Shown here piece by piece: positions 1-8,489 of a stretch of DNA of 64,000 nucleotides. Where the stretch lies: assembly GCF_000305775.1 (NCBI RefSeq), contig NC_018866.1:2995001-3059000 (forward strand). Reading direction: 5' to 3'. The translations under genes and the position numbers were made by a program. The notes under the pieces are model-generated. The model had not been told where the DNA came from and ran no database searches. It saw only the letters and a program-made list of their open reading frames with translations. The stretch is from Dehalobacter sp. DCA (GTDB taxonomy: Bacteria > Bacillota > Desulfitobacteriia > Desulfitobacteriales > Syntrophobotulaceae). The stretch's first letter is position 1. Each line of letters starts with the position of its first letter.

Positions 1-5
1 TCTTT

Positions 6-47
6 TTCTTATTCTTATTCTTATTCTTATTCTTATTCTTATTCTTA
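6..47. repeat. Hexanucleotide tandem repeat (TTCTTA)x7
   Basis: Seven exact head-to-tail copies of TTCTTA are visible, preceded by a T-rich run at the window edge. The array may extend to the left of the window. No coding frame is linked to it. Arrays like this change length by slippage, but no role can be read from the sequence. Confidence 0.9.
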
Positions 48-284
48 GGCAATTGTAGCCTTACACAGATATTCCGCTCGCACGTTTTCGTGGCTACTCG
101 CTCAAATCCTTGCTAACATGCTAGAACCACTGGGCTTTTCAGCATGTGAACCATTAGCATGTCTTGACGCTGCGGTTTTCGCTCGCTTTACCGCATTCTG
201 TGCAAGTCTACAATATTTTGGGCATTCAGTAGAATAAACAGCCGAAAAGCGGATGGCACCATGTCGTCAACCTTAGCTTAGCTC
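48..284. other. Intergenic stretch without a recognisable gene
   Basis: About 240 bases lie between the hexanucleotide array and the terminator of the aminotransferase gene. There is no open frame with a plausible ribosome binding site. The words AGCATGT and AACATGCT recur around 115-170, which gives some local repetition, but I see no gene, tRNA or clear insertion-sequence end. Confidence 0.5.
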
Positions 285-323
285 AAAAAAAATGCTGATA
301 ACAGTCAAAAACTATTATCAGCA
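285..323 (-). terminator. Rho-independent terminator of the aminotransferase gene
   Basis: On the minus strand the 9-bp arms TGCTGATAA and TTATCAGCA (plus coordinates 293-301 and 315-323) form a hairpin. It is followed directly by eight T residues (plus-strand A run 285-292). It lies about 90 bases downstream of the stop codon at 415, as expected for the terminator of that transcript. Confidence 0.85.
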
Positions 324-414
324 TCATATCGGTTTAGAGTTACTCTTGTTTAGGGGTTCACCCCAACCTTTTACATAGAGCCTCAAATCTCTTACTTTTG
401 AGCAATTTAGTGGT

Positions 415-1584
415 TTATTTATTATTCTCAGCAAAAACGTCCTTGAACACCTGGACGGCTTTCGCGCTGTCCACCGGGAATCCCATTTCTCCGAGTGTTT
501 CACCAATGATTTCGAGCGCTTTGCAGAAAATATCATTCGTGGTGTTCCCCATATGTCCCAATCTGAAGCCTTTTCCGGCCAGAGAAGCGAGTAATCCGGC
601 TACGATCAGCCCTTTCTTCGCGAGTACGGCTCTGAATTCGGCATCGTTGATTCCTTCTGGATAAAGAATGCAGCTTAAAGTCGGAGCAGCGACTTCTTCC
701 GCAGCAAAAATATTCATGCCCATGGATCTGACCGCCGCACGGATTGCTTTGCCAATCGCTGTATGCCGACGATAACGTGCTGCCGTTCCTTCGGCCGCAA
801 TGATTTTCATAGCTTCTGCATAGCCATAGATCATATTGATCGGGTGGGTCGCAAAATATTTCTGGGGCTCTTTCATGACCGGGCTCCAGTTGCTGATATC
901 CATATAGTAACTGTTGACACCATCCATTTTCGCTCTGGATTCTAGGGCTTTCGGTCCAAAGGCCACAATCGCAAGTCCAGGAGGAACCCCAATCGCTTTC
1001 TGAGATGCGGTCAAAACAACGTCAATCTTATAATCGTCAGTACCATAGGCTTTGCCCATATCTTCTTCAAGTCCGCCGGAAGCACATACACCGTCTAAAA
1101 TAAAGAGCGCGCCATACTTTTTGACTGTCGGAACAACTTTGTCCAGATTAGCAGCTACTCCCGTTGATGTATCCGCGTGGGTTACCGTAACAGCTTTAAA
1201 TCCGCCTTGCTGCAGCTTTTCTTCGATCTGAGCCGGTTCAATTTGTTTGCCCCACTCAGCAGCCAGTACTTCAGCTTCAATCCCTAAAGCTTTCGCAACT
1301 CCGATAAAGCGGTCTCCAAAATAGCCATGGCTTACGATGAGCAGCTTCTCACCGCGGGCAACCGTATTGGCCAGTGCCATTTCCATGGCTAGTGTTCCGG
1401 ATCCGGCGATAACAAAAACTTCGCCATCCGTATTGAACATTTTTCTGGTCTGAGCGAGAGCTTCGCTGAAAATACCTGCAAAACGCATATCCGTATGGGA
1501 CATTGTTTCCCGGGAAAGCGCCTCATAAATTTCGTCGACTACAGGTGTCGGGCCGGGAATTAAGAGCATTTCTTTATTGGGCAT
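415..1584 (-). CDS. Class V aminotransferase (alanine-glyoxylate / serine-pyruvate type)
   Basis: PLP-dependent aminotransferase of the AGXT/serine-pyruvate family, 389 residues from the chosen ATG. The frame stays open upstream to 1632, but the ATG at 1584 is preceded by AAGGAGGAAA at good distance and starts the conserved MPNKEMLLIPGPTPV N-terminus. The Schiff-base lysine is K196 in the TASQKAIG motif, and the glycine-rich cofactor loop AGSGTLAMEMA is at about 60-70. Family members move amino groups between alanine, serine or aspartate and glyoxylate or pyruvate; the exact substrate cannot be read here. The gene is monocistronic, with a terminator downstream and an extended -10 promoter upstream. 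Confidence 0.9.
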   Translation of the reverse strand: MPNKEMLLIPGPTPVVDEIYEALSRETMSHTDMRFAGIFSEALAQTRKMFNTDGEVFVIAGSGTLAMEMALANTVARGEKLLIVSHGYFGDRFIGVAKALGIEAEVLAAEWGKQIEPAQIEEKLQQGGFKAVTVTHADTSTGVAANLDKVVPTVKKYGALFILDGVCASGGLEEDMGKAYGTDDYKIDVVLTASQKAIGVPPGLAIVAFGPKALESRAKMDGVNSYYMDISNWSPVMKEPQKYFATHPINMIYGYAEAMKIIAAEGTAARYRRHTAIGKAIRAAVRSMGMNIFAAEEVAAPTLSCILYPEGINDAEFRAVLAKKGLIVAGLLASLAGKGFRLGHMGNTTNDIFCKALEIIGETLGEMGFPVDSAKAVQVFKDVFAENNK

Positions 1585-1638
1585 TGGGAATTTCCTCCTT
1601 GAAAATAGAACATTAAAAAAATTGTACTCCAATTAGGG

Positions 1639-1647
1639 ATTATATCA
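1639..1647 (-). promoter_or_regulatory. Extended -10 promoter of the aminotransferase gene
   Basis: The minus strand reads TGATATAAT, a TGn element joined to a perfect TATAAT, about 55 bases upstream of the ATG at 1584. No strong -35 box lies at 17-bp spacing, which is common for extended -10 promoters. A hairpin-prone GCGGC...GCCGC segment lies just upstream at 1659-1696. Confidence 0.55.
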
Positions 1648-1768
1648 TTAATTTAGTCTCTGCGGCTAATTCTGTCAGAATATTTTCCATTAATGCCGCA
1701 ATAATTATTATTTTAGGACTAGTAAATCTGTATGTCTCATTTGGGTAAATATTTAAAAATAATTTTTG

Positions 1769-3160
1769 CTAGAAATCTGCGGACTTCACGGTTCTCGGGA
1801 ACGGGATGACATCACGGATATTGGAAATCCCGCTTAAATACATGATCAGGCGCTCAAAGCCGAGGCCGAAGCCTGCATGTTTTACCCCACCATATTTTCT
1901 GAGTTCAAGGTACCAGCCATAATGCTCCGCACTCATTCCAAGCTGAGCAATTCGTTTTGTCAGCAAATCTGTTCTTTCTTCTCTCTGACTGCCGCCAATG
2001 ATTTCACCGACACCCGGAACAAGCAGGTCCATCGCAGCCACCGTCTGCTGATCATCGTTTTGCCTCATGTAAAAAGCCTTAATCTCCTTGGGGTAATCTG
2101 TAATAAAAAGTGGTTTTCCAAATACCTTTTCGGTTAAAAAACGTTCGTGCTCAGTTTGCAGGTCTAATCCCCATTCCACAGGATAAGCAAAATCCGTATT
2201 GGCTTTCTTTAAAATCTCGATGGCGTCGCTGTAGGACAGACGGCCAAATTCCGAATCTAAAACATTGTTCAGCCGGGCCAGCAGTTCTTTATCGATAAAC
2301 TTACTAAAAAACGCCATTTCGTCCGGGCAGTGTTCCAGCGCATAAGCAATCAGATACTTCATCATTTCCTCGGCGAGATTTTGGATATCGTTTAACTCTG
2401 CAAAGGCAATCTCCGGCTCAATCATCCAAAATTCAGCTGCATGCCTGGCCGTATTGGAGTTTTCTGCCCTGAAAGTCGGTCCAAATGTGTAGACATCTTT
2501 AAACGCAAGGCAAAAACTTTCGGCATTCAGCTGTCCGCTTACCGTAAGATTTGTCTCCTTACCAAAAAAGTCCTGACGATAATCCACTGCTCCCCGGTCA
2601 TCACGCGGCAGATGATCAAGCTTCAGTGTGGATACCCGAAACATTTCTCCCGCTCCCTCGGCATCACTTCCTGTGATGATTGGCGTATGCACATAGACAA
2701 AGCCTTTATCCTGAAAAAACTGATGCACGGCCATTGAAATGACAGACCTGAGTCTGAATACAGCCGAGAATGTATTGGTCCGGGGACGGAGGTGCGCAAT
2801 CGTTCTAAGAAATTCCAGACTATGCTTTTTCTTCTGCAGCGGATAATCAGCCGGACAGGCATTTTCGATTTGGATCTTCTCGGCTTTTAGCTCAAAAGCC
2901 TGGTTTGTCCCCGGAGAGGAAACCAGTACCCCTTCCGCAGTTATGGCGGAACCGGCTCCGAGTCGGCTGACTTCGGAAAAGTTTAGCAGATCCTGACCAT
3001 AGACGATTTGTAGGTTTCTGAAGCAACTGCCGTCATTAAATTCGATAAAACCAAATTCTCTGGATGCTCTGACCGTCCTTACCCAGCCTGAGATTTGCAG
3101 ACGCTCCCCAATCTTAGCCTCTGTTGCCTCATAAATTTGCTTTACAGCTATACTGTTCAT
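1769..3160 (-). CDS. asnS: Asparagine-tRNA ligase
   Basis: Cytoplasmic class IIb aminoacyl-tRNA synthetase that charges tRNA-Asn; about 463 residues, the normal bacterial AsnRS length. An N-terminal OB-fold anticodon-binding domain (about 15-110, [19 protein letters not shown]) is followed by the class II catalytic core. Motif 2 is [21 protein letters not shown]-like and motif 3 is [13 protein letters not shown] near the C-terminus. The Asn-type motif 2 separates it from AspRS. Two ATG codons adjoin; the second (3160) is better placed behind AGGAGT. It follows the DUF2225 gene by about 30 bases on the same strand and may be cotranscribed. No T-box leader is present. Confidence 0.96.
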   Translation of the reverse strand: MNSIAVKQIYEATEAKIGERLQISGWVRTVRASREFGFIEFNDGSCFRNLQIVYGQDLLNFSEVSRLGAGSAITAEGVLVSSPGTNQAFELKAEKIQIENACPADYPLQKKKHSLEFLRTIAHLRPRTNTFSAVFRLRSVISMAVHQFFQDKGFVYVHTPIITGSDAEGAGEMFRVSTLKLDHLPRDDRGAVDYRQDFFGKETNLTVSGQLNAESFCLAFKDVYTFGPTFRAENSNTARHAAEFWMIEPEIAFAELNDIQNLAEEMMKYLIAYALEHCPDEMAFFSKFIDKELLARLNNVLDSEFGRLSYSDAIEILKKANTDFAYPVEWGLDLQTEHERFLTEKVFGKPLFITDYPKEIKAFYMRQNDDQQTVAAMDLLVPGVGEIIGGSQREERTDLLTKRIAQLGMSAEHYGWYLELRKYGGVKHAGFGLGFERLIMYLSGISNIRDVIPFPRTVKSADF

Positions 3161-3194
3161 CATTACTCCTGTTTATAATTGATACACCCTTCAG

Positions 3195-3944
3195 TTATTC
3201 TGATTTTACGTTTGGCTGTATTTGCTGTTTGGTCTTGCTCTCCCGATATTCCTGGACAGCTTCGCTCCACTGATTTCTGGCCATATTGACATATTTCATG
3301 TACCGGCTTTTGTCAGGATGTTCACTGACTGTAGAAAAATATTTGACAGCTTCGTTGTATTTTCCTAGTCTGCGGTTCAATTCACCGATCAAATATAAAA
3401 TCTGGATTTCCGGAGTCAATTCCGGATTGAAATCCGTATAAAGAAAAGATTGTTCATATTCGGTACAGGCCAGATTCATAAATCTCATCTCTTCTTCAGC
3501 AATTCCGGCTCCGCGGTAAATCCACGCCAGGCGGTGACAGATCCTTGCCAGCACAACATGTTTTTCTTTAATCAGCTGGGCAAAGTAGATCGCTAGCTTA
3601 AACGTTCTGACTGCCATCTGATAATCCCGCTCTCCACAAAAGTCTTTACTGTGGTCCATCTTGCCGGAGATCTCCTCGAGAGTTTTTTTGCGAACATTTT
3701 GTGCCATGATTTTGGAAAAATCCTCTGTGAAAGAAAAACCGCAATGAGGGCAGACCATGACATAGTAGAATAACGGACTATTGTCATCTTGCTCAAATAT
3801 CTGACCAAAATCGCTGTCGACCTTGCGCGGCTTAATGAACCTTGACCGGATTTTCTTGGTCACGAATTCCTGACCGCATAAAAGGCATTCGACCTTTTTG
3901 TCGTAGAGAGGCTCGAGCTTTTCAGTTATATCCTTTTTATCCAT
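3195..3944 (-). CDS. DUF2225 family protein, zinc-ribbon-like N-terminus
   Basis: Predicted cytoplasmic protein of about 249 residues matching the DUF2225 pattern. A CxxC pair near the N-terminus (VECLLCGQEF) and a second pair (MVCPHCGFSF, about 66-75) suggest a structural zinc site. The C-terminal half is helical with TPR-like character (YLIGELNRRLGKYNEAVKYF). The function of the family is unknown. Two start codons adjoin (3947 and 3944), with AAGGATT just upstream; I took the second for spacing. It lies between rlmL-like and asnS genes in the same orientation. Confidence 0.8.
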   Translation of the reverse strand: MDKKDITEKLEPLYDKKVECLLCGQEFVTKKIRSRFIKPRKVDSDFGQIFEQDDNSPLFYYVMVCPHCGFSFTEDFSKIMAQNVRKKTLEEISGKMDHSKDFCGERDYQMAVRTFKLAIYFAQLIKEKHVVLARICHRLAWIYRGAGIAEEEMRFMNLACTEYEQSFLYTDFNPELTPEIQILYLIGELNRRLGKYNEAVKYFSTVSEHPDKSRYMKYVNMARNQWSEAVQEYRESKTKQQIQPNVKSE

Positions 3945-4015
3945 CATAATCCTTATATTTCCTTCTCATCTTTAAAATTATCCTATCCATATTTTATTCT
4001 TTTTTTAGAAATAAT

Positions 4016-5167
4016 CTATAGGTTATTTTTCGCGTCTTTTGGAGGTTTGGGCCCAAAAAACTGATAATAATGGCACTCAATTCTTCCATTATATAATTTC
4101 CGGCTTTTATCCCACCTTTTTTTAATGAACCTTTCTGGTTTTGGCAGCGAAGTGAGCATATGCAGGGACCAATCTTCGAGTCTCTCCAGAACCTCGCCAA
4201 GTTCCTGATAAGCAGTTTCAGCTTCTTCTGCTGTTCCAAGCCTTTGCCCGTATGGAGGGTTCGTAATGATACAGCCATATTTAAATCTGGAGCGGACTTC
4301 TTTGACCGGCAGCCTCTGAAAAAATATTTTTCCTTCCAGACCTGCTTCTCTGGTGTGTTCCCTGGCTAAGCGTAAAGCAGCTGGATCAATATCCGAACCA
4401 TAGATTGCAAGTTCCTCATTTCTTTGCCAGAGATCTTCTGCTTCTTCTCTTGCTTTTCGCCAATGTTTTTCCGCAATGTTCGTCCAACGTTCAGCCGAAA
4501 ATGCCCTGGCCAGACCAGGTGCCCGGTTCTGCCCGATAAAAGCCGCTTCAATCGGAATCGTTCCTGTTCCGCAAAAAGGATCCAGAAGAACACGGTCGGG
4601 TTTCCAGTAGCTAAGATAGACCATTGCGGCAGCAAGTGTTTCTTTTAATGGAGCCTCCCCGGCCATTTGCCTATAGCCGCGTTTGTTTAATCCCTTACCG
4701 GAAGTATCGATGGTCAGCGTAACAGTATCTTTCAGAATAGAGACCTGTACGGCATAGAGGGCTCCTGTCTCTTCAAACCAGCTGACGCCATAGGTATCCT
4801 TCAGTCTCTCCACAATCGCTTTCTTAACGATCGCCTGGCAGTCTGGAACACTATGCAGCTGAGATTTAACCGATTTTCCGGTCACCGGAAAACAGGCGTC
4901 CACCGGCAGCCATTCCTCCCAGGGCAATGCTTTCGTTTGCTGGAATAATTCCTCAAAGCTCCGGGCTTCAAACTCACCCATCTTCAAACTGATACGGTCC
5001 GCACACCTCAGCCACAGATTGGCCCGGCAAATCCCTTCTTCATTTGTTGTCCATGATATCTTACCGTTCTGAACCTCTGTATTTTCATACCCCAGATTTT
5101 TAAGTTCCCGCGCAACGACAGCTTCAAGCCCAAATGCCGTTACTGCGATCAGTTCAACCCTTGCCAT
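4016..5167 (-). CDS. THUMP-domain class I RNA (guanine-N2-type) methyltransferase, RlmL/YpsC family
   Basis: SAM-dependent RNA methyltransferase of 383 residues. The N-terminal part (about 1-160) is the ferredoxin-like plus THUMP RNA-binding module. The Rossmann methylase domain carries the SAM motif LLDPFCGTGTIPIEAA (about 193-208) and the catalytic IITNPPYGQRLG motif. Relatives modify G2445 of 23S rRNA (RlmL) or comparable sites; the exact target is inferred, not shown. GGAG precedes the ATG at 5167. No transmembrane segment is present. Confidence 0.88.
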   Translation of the reverse strand: MARVELIAVTAFGLEAVVARELKNLGYENTEVQNGKISWTTNEEGICRANLWLRCADRISLKMGEFEARSFEELFQQTKALPWEEWLPVDACFPVTGKSVKSQLHSVPDCQAIVKKAIVERLKDTYGVSWFEETGALYAVQVSILKDTVTLTIDTSGKGLNKRGYRQMAGEAPLKETLAAAMVYLSYWKPDRVLLDPFCGTGTIPIEAAFIGQNRAPGLARAFSAERWTNIAEKHWRKAREEAEDLWQRNEELAIYGSDIDPAALRLAREHTREAGLEGKIFFQRLPVKEVRSRFKYGCIITNPPYGQRLGTAEEAETAYQELGEVLERLEDWSLHMLTSLPKPERFIKKRWDKSRKLYNGRIECHYYQFFGPKPPKDAKNNL

Positions 5168-5439
5168 TCAAACACTCCAGTAAAGCTAAATTTTACGCAT
5201 AATCTACACATCAAAAAAAATACAAAATTTACTAACTTTTTTACGATAAATGACATTTCTTTCTGTAACCAAAATAAATGGGCAGGCCTTAAAACTATTG
5301 GAAATAAACGATTTTCTTCTAAAAAACAGTCAAATTATTTTTTTTCGGCCTTTGACAGGCATCAACATTTTTCTTCCTTATTGTAGTGTATACTGATAAA
5401 GGTTGCAAAATAAGAAAATTTTAGAAGGAGGAACGACAG
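5168..5439. other. Divergent intergenic region
   Basis: About 270 AT-rich bases separate the divergent methylase (minus) and response regulator (plus) genes, so promoters for both should lie here. A TATACT at 5389-5394 is a candidate -10 for the regulator, but no good -35 sits at normal spacing. The consensus TTGACA at 5352 is 31 bases away, too far. I see no riboswitch or small RNA. Confidence 0.4.
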
Positions 5440-5835
5440 TTGAGGCCTGTTGTAATGGTCATCGACGACGACACAAGTATAGCCAATCTTCTGTCAACAA
5501 TGCTAATTGGCAATGGCTATACTCCAATTATCGCGTCAAATGGATATTCAGCTCTTACTATGCTGAAGAGCTGCCCTCACCCAAATTTGATTCTTACAGA
5601 CTATTCCATGCCTATACTCAATGGCTGCGAATTTATTGAGAAGATTTCAGCTCAAAAAAATCTGAAAGATATCCCGGTAATTATGATTTCCGGTTCAGAT
5701 ATTGAAGAAAGGAAGCTGCCGAAAACCACAAATTTCAAGGGGATTATCCAGAAACCGTTTAAAATCAATACGGTTCTTGACGTTATCAAGCATCACGCAA
5801 TCAATCATTGCGATTCTTCACTCTATCCTGCTTAA
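5440..5835 (+). CDS. Single-domain response regulator (CheY-like receiver)
   Basis: Stand-alone receiver domain of 131 residues without an output domain. The acidic pocket is VIDDD (9-11), the phosphoacceptor is D54 in LILTDYSMP, the switch Ser is S84 in IMISGS and the conserved lysine is K105 in IIQKPF, so the site is complete. Translation most likely starts at TTG 5440, eight bases after AAGGAGG; an internal ATG at residue 6 is less well placed. No kinase or chemotaxis operon is adjacent, so its partner is unknown. It may act as a CheY/Spo0F-like phosphorelay component. Confidence 0.88.
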   Translation: MRPVVMVIDDDTSIANLLSTMLIGNGYTPIIASNGYSALTMLKSCPHPNLILTDYSMPILNGCEFIEKISAQKNLKDIPVIMISGSDIEERKLPKTTNFKGIIQKPFKINTVLDVIKHHAINHCDSSLYPA

Positions 5836-5906
5836 ATTCCAAACAGAGTTTACACATTCATTGATATATCGGAAAAGGTATCAAGTCAATAATAACCATA
5901 ATACGC

Positions 5907-5934
5907 AAAAAAGGCAAAATTAATGCCTTTTTTT
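5907..5934. terminator. Bidirectional rho-independent terminator
   Basis: The arms AAAAAAGGCA (5907-5916) and TGCCTTTTTTT (5924-5934) form a hairpin bounded by A and T runs on both sides. It can therefore terminate the response regulator from the left and the ABC remnant from the right, which converge here. Confidence 0.85.
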
Positions 5935-5969
5935 CTTTAAGATCTTTAAGCAACTGCTTCTCAGCAGTG

Positions 5970-6353
5970 TTAAAAGTCTTTGTTTTTATAGATTCGGACA
6001 GAAACCTTGAACGAAAGTACCAACAGAACCATTCCAACAACAAACATCATAAGGCAAATGACCGGACCGGCATACCCATTCAGTACCGCAGTAAGCTGCT
6101 CCAATTCCTGATTTGTGGTTTCCAATTCACCGGCAGGTATTTTTATCAACTGACCCATCGCGCCAATAAGCCCAAAAATAACAAACATAGAGATGAAATT
6201 GGCCCACCTGGAACGCATATAACCTAAACGGTAACCTTTTTCCAAACTGAATGTAACATCTGAAAGCTCAAACTCCGAAAAATATTTTCCTAATCCCTGG
6301 ATTTCCAGGATCAGACTGCTGCTGTTCCTTCTGACAGGGTCTGTTTCACTCAC
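5970..6353 (-). pseudogene. Chimeric ABC transporter remnant: ATPase N-terminus joined to ABC-2 permease C-terminus
   Basis: A 127-residue frame begins with GTG at 6353, seven bases after AGGAGGA. Residues about 14-41 (LILEIQGLGKYF...VTFSLEKGY) match the start of an ABC ATP-binding subunit just before its Walker A, but no Walker A, signature or Walker B follows. From about residue 42 (RLGYMRSRWANF) the protein matches the C-terminal end of an ABC-2 permease of the GntR-linked type, with two hydrophobic segments (about 51-70 and 93-115) and a SVRIYKNKDF-like tail. The simplest reading is an internal deletion that fused two adjacent genes in frame near 6225-6235. It is probably nonfunctional, though it could still make a small membrane protein. 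Confidence 0.7.
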
Positions 6354-6382
6354 TTTATTATCCTCCTCGTATAATTGATTTA

Positions 6383-6423
6383 GTTCCACCCCACGAGTCC
6401 AAAAAACTAATGGAACGTGGGGT
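6383..6423. repeat. Short inverted repeat at the ABC remnant / insertion boundary
   Basis: GTTCCA (6383-6388) pairs with TGGAAC (6411-6416), and an overlapping arm ACCCCACG (6388-6395) pairs with CGTGGGGT (6416-6423). It lies just upstream of the remnant gene's ribosome binding site, where inserted DNA appears to begin. It could be an insertion end, an operator or a remnant terminator. Confidence 0.5.
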
Positions 6424-6739
6424 ATTTAAATGACCATAGAAAACTGGAAATTCAGTTAGTATGGTTAACATCAACAAGATGCGCGCAGGATAACGCATAC
6501 TCCATGTAGCCATCGTGCCTGTGGGCAGTGTGGACAAGTCAACCCCAAAGCATACTTCAAATTCAACTTGTCCAAAGCCTGTTGGGAAAGCTCTTTTAAG
6601 ACAGACCCCAAAGTGCTTTTCCACAGGATGGCACTGCCCACAGGCTCAGGATGAGGAATACTTGATTTTGGGAAGGGGGTGCGGGGGAAACCCTTTTTGT
6701 TAGAGACTCTTTTGATGACTAACAAATGGCTTTTCCCCT
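6424..6739. repeat. Noncoding segment with internal inverted and direct repeats, probable mobile-element debris
   Basis: No credible gene lies here. A 14-base inverted repeat, GCCTGTGGGCAGTG at 6517-6530 and its complement at 6634-6647, flanks a 100-base centre. The word ACCCCAAAG occurs twice (about 6542 and 6607). The segment lies between the chimeric ABC remnant and the IS110-type element. Its structure suggests a decayed or non-autonomous element, but I cannot name a family. Confidence 0.45.
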
Positions 6740-6744
6740 TTAAA

Positions 6745-7090
6745 GGAACACACTTTCACTAAAAAGATTCCTCAGATCGTTCTTTAACAAAATAGTATTT
6801 AAGTTTGTTGGGATTTCAGGCAAAATGGTACCGTGAGGTTCGTTCTGGCAAGGCCTTCTCCTCCTTGAGGCTTTGACCTCTTTATTAAGTCTGACTGCCA
6901 GCCCACAATTTGAACTTTTAACTCGAAGGTTGCACAGCTTAAAGGGAATCCCCTCCGATGGTAGCAGATCGGCTGGATCCAAGGTCTTTTTAAGACAAGT
7001 GCTGATTCGGCGAGGTTGTTGACCTGTTGTGGTGCCTGGTCCCAACGTTAATCTTACACATTCTTCGGCTCAGAAAGTGAGGTGATTTTA
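6745..7090 (+). ncRNA. Candidate bridge-RNA region upstream of the IS110 recombinase
   Basis: About 345 noncoding bases immediately precede the recombinase on the same strand. In the IS110 subgroup the noncoding left end is known to produce a structured bridge RNA with target- and donor-binding loops. Here several imperfect stems can be seen, for example GGCCTT...GAGGCT around 6862-6886 and the segment around 6961-7000. The location and lack of coding capacity fit; the exact RNA ends and loops cannot be set from one copy. Confidence 0.35.
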
Positions 7091-7091
7091 C

Positions 7092-8333
7092 TTGAGTTTA
7101 TTTGTCGGTATTGATGTGAGTTCCAGTGATTTTAAAGTGCGAATCTTAGATGAGCGGGGTAATGAACCGGTAAAAAAACTGCGGGCTTTGAATGATCAGC
7201 CTGGTTGTGAGCAAGTTACCCGATATCTCTCTGAAGCCTGCGCTAAAGAGAATGAGGACCGGCTGGTTATTGGTTTAGAGGCCACTTCCGTGTACAGTTG
7301 GCCGTTACAAATGTTCTTGGCGGAAGACCCTTGTTTAGCACCTTTACAGCCCCAAATCTATTCCTTTAACCCCAAGGTCGTTGCTAATTTCAAGAAAGCT
7401 TATGTGGACCTTCCGAAGAACGACTGGATTGATGCCTGGGTCATTGCCGAACGTTTACGCTTCGGCCGGCTCCCAGAAGGCTCTCAGGTTGATTTCCGCT
7501 ACTTACCATTACAGCGCCTCACTCGCTTTCGTTGTCATATGATTGAGATGATCTCCAGAGAGAAGAACTATTTTCTCACGAACTTGTTCTTGAAGTTTAG
7601 CACGCTTGCCCAAGGTACGGTTTTTAGCAACACTTTCGGCGCTACTTCTGAATCCTTGACACTTGAGTTTTTTTCTCCAGAAGAGGTTGCGGCTCGACCG
7701 CTTGATGAACTGATTGATTTCCTCATGGAGAAAGGAAAAAGTCATTTCGAGGATCCAGAAGCCAAAGCCAGAGAGTTGAAGGAAGCCGCCCGCAAGGCCC
7801 ATCGACTACGTGGAAGCCTATTGCAACCCATTAACCTTATCCTGGCCACGAGCATCGAAACCATCCACACTTTAGAGAAGCAGGTAAAGAAAATCGATAA
7901 GGCGATCGAAGCAGAAATCAGGCATTTCTCTAATACGCTCATTACCGTTCCCGGTATTGGCCCAGTGCTTTCAGCTGGTATTATTGCTGAGATTGGAGAC
8001 ATCCGTCGTTTTCCAAATGAAGGAGCCTTAGCAAAGTTTATTGGGTTAACCTGGCGTTCTCACCAGTCAGGTGATTTTACAGCCGATGACACACCCTTAA
8101 CCCGAACCGGCAACACCTACTTGCGCAGTTATATCATCCAGGCTGCTAATTTAGTACGCCAAAAGGAACCGGAGTACAAAGCCTTCTACCAACGTAAATT
8201 CTCGGAAAGTAAGACTCACCATCATCGCCGTGCTCTAGTGCTTACTGCACGTAAACTCGTCCGTATGGTTGATGCTCTGCTACGCAGCAACCAAATCTAT
8301 ATGCCACATGGCAATAGGGGGAATGCAAACTAA
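7092..8333 (+). CDS. IS110-family DEDD recombinase (transposase)
   Basis: Recombinase of 413 residues. The N-terminal RuvC-like DEDD domain has D8 (GIDVSS), E63 (GLEATSVY) and D111/D114 (KNDWIDAW). A coiled-coil linker covers about 222-275, and the C-terminal Tnp domain has VPGIGPVLSAGIIAEIGDI and the serine motif HQSG (S326), followed by TGNTYLRSYIIQAA. All expected catalytic positions are present, so the enzyme looks intact. It starts with TTG at 7092, eight bases after GAGGTGA. IS110 enzymes act with an element-encoded bridge RNA. Confidence 0.95.
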   Translation: MSLFVGIDVSSSDFKVRILDERGNEPVKKLRALNDQPGCEQVTRYLSEACAKENEDRLVIGLEATSVYSWPLQMFLAEDPCLAPLQPQIYSFNPKVVANFKKAYVDLPKNDWIDAWVIAERLRFGRLPEGSQVDFRYLPLQRLTRFRCHMIEMISREKNYFLTNLFLKFSTLAQGTVFSNTFGATSESLTLEFFSPEEVAARPLDELIDFLMEKGKSHFEDPEAKARELKEAARKAHRLRGSLLQPINLILATSIETIHTLEKQVKKIDKAIEAEIRHFSNTLITVPGIGPVLSAGIIAEIGDIRRFPNEGALAKFIGLTWRSHQSGDFTADDTPLTRTGNTYLRSYIIQAANLVRQKEPEYKAFYQRKFSESKTHHHRRALVLTARKLVRMVDALLRSNQIYMPHGNRGNAN

Positions 8334-8489
8334 GCATGAACTACGATAATTGAAATCCCATTTTTGTAACTTTTTCCCATATCTTTTTGGGAATGAGATG
8401 GTTTCTTATTGTCTTTTTTACCCACTGATTATTAACTTACTGAAAAATTGACTCGCTTAGGGTCTTGACATATTACCGAAGGACTTATC

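Larger units (their letters stand above)
6740..8465 (+). mobile_element. IS110-family insertion element (approximate limits)
   Basis: The element consists of one recombinase gene (7092-8333) with a noncoding left flank of about 350 bases and a short right flank. IS110 elements have no clear terminal inverted repeats and make no target duplication, so the ends given are estimates. The right flank carries a hairpin-prone TTCCCA...TGGGAA stretch near 8366-8386. It separates the GntR regulator gene from the ABC remnant, which are normally adjacent in this kind of operon. Confidence 0.6.

Noticed and set aside
1659-1696. Hairpin GCGGC...GCCGC as a T-box leader or terminator
   Set aside because: No T-box sequence or specifier stem, and no T run after the hairpin.
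5352-5394. TTGACA and TATACT as a promoter of the response regulator
   Set aside because: The spacer is 31 bases, far outside the 16-18 range.
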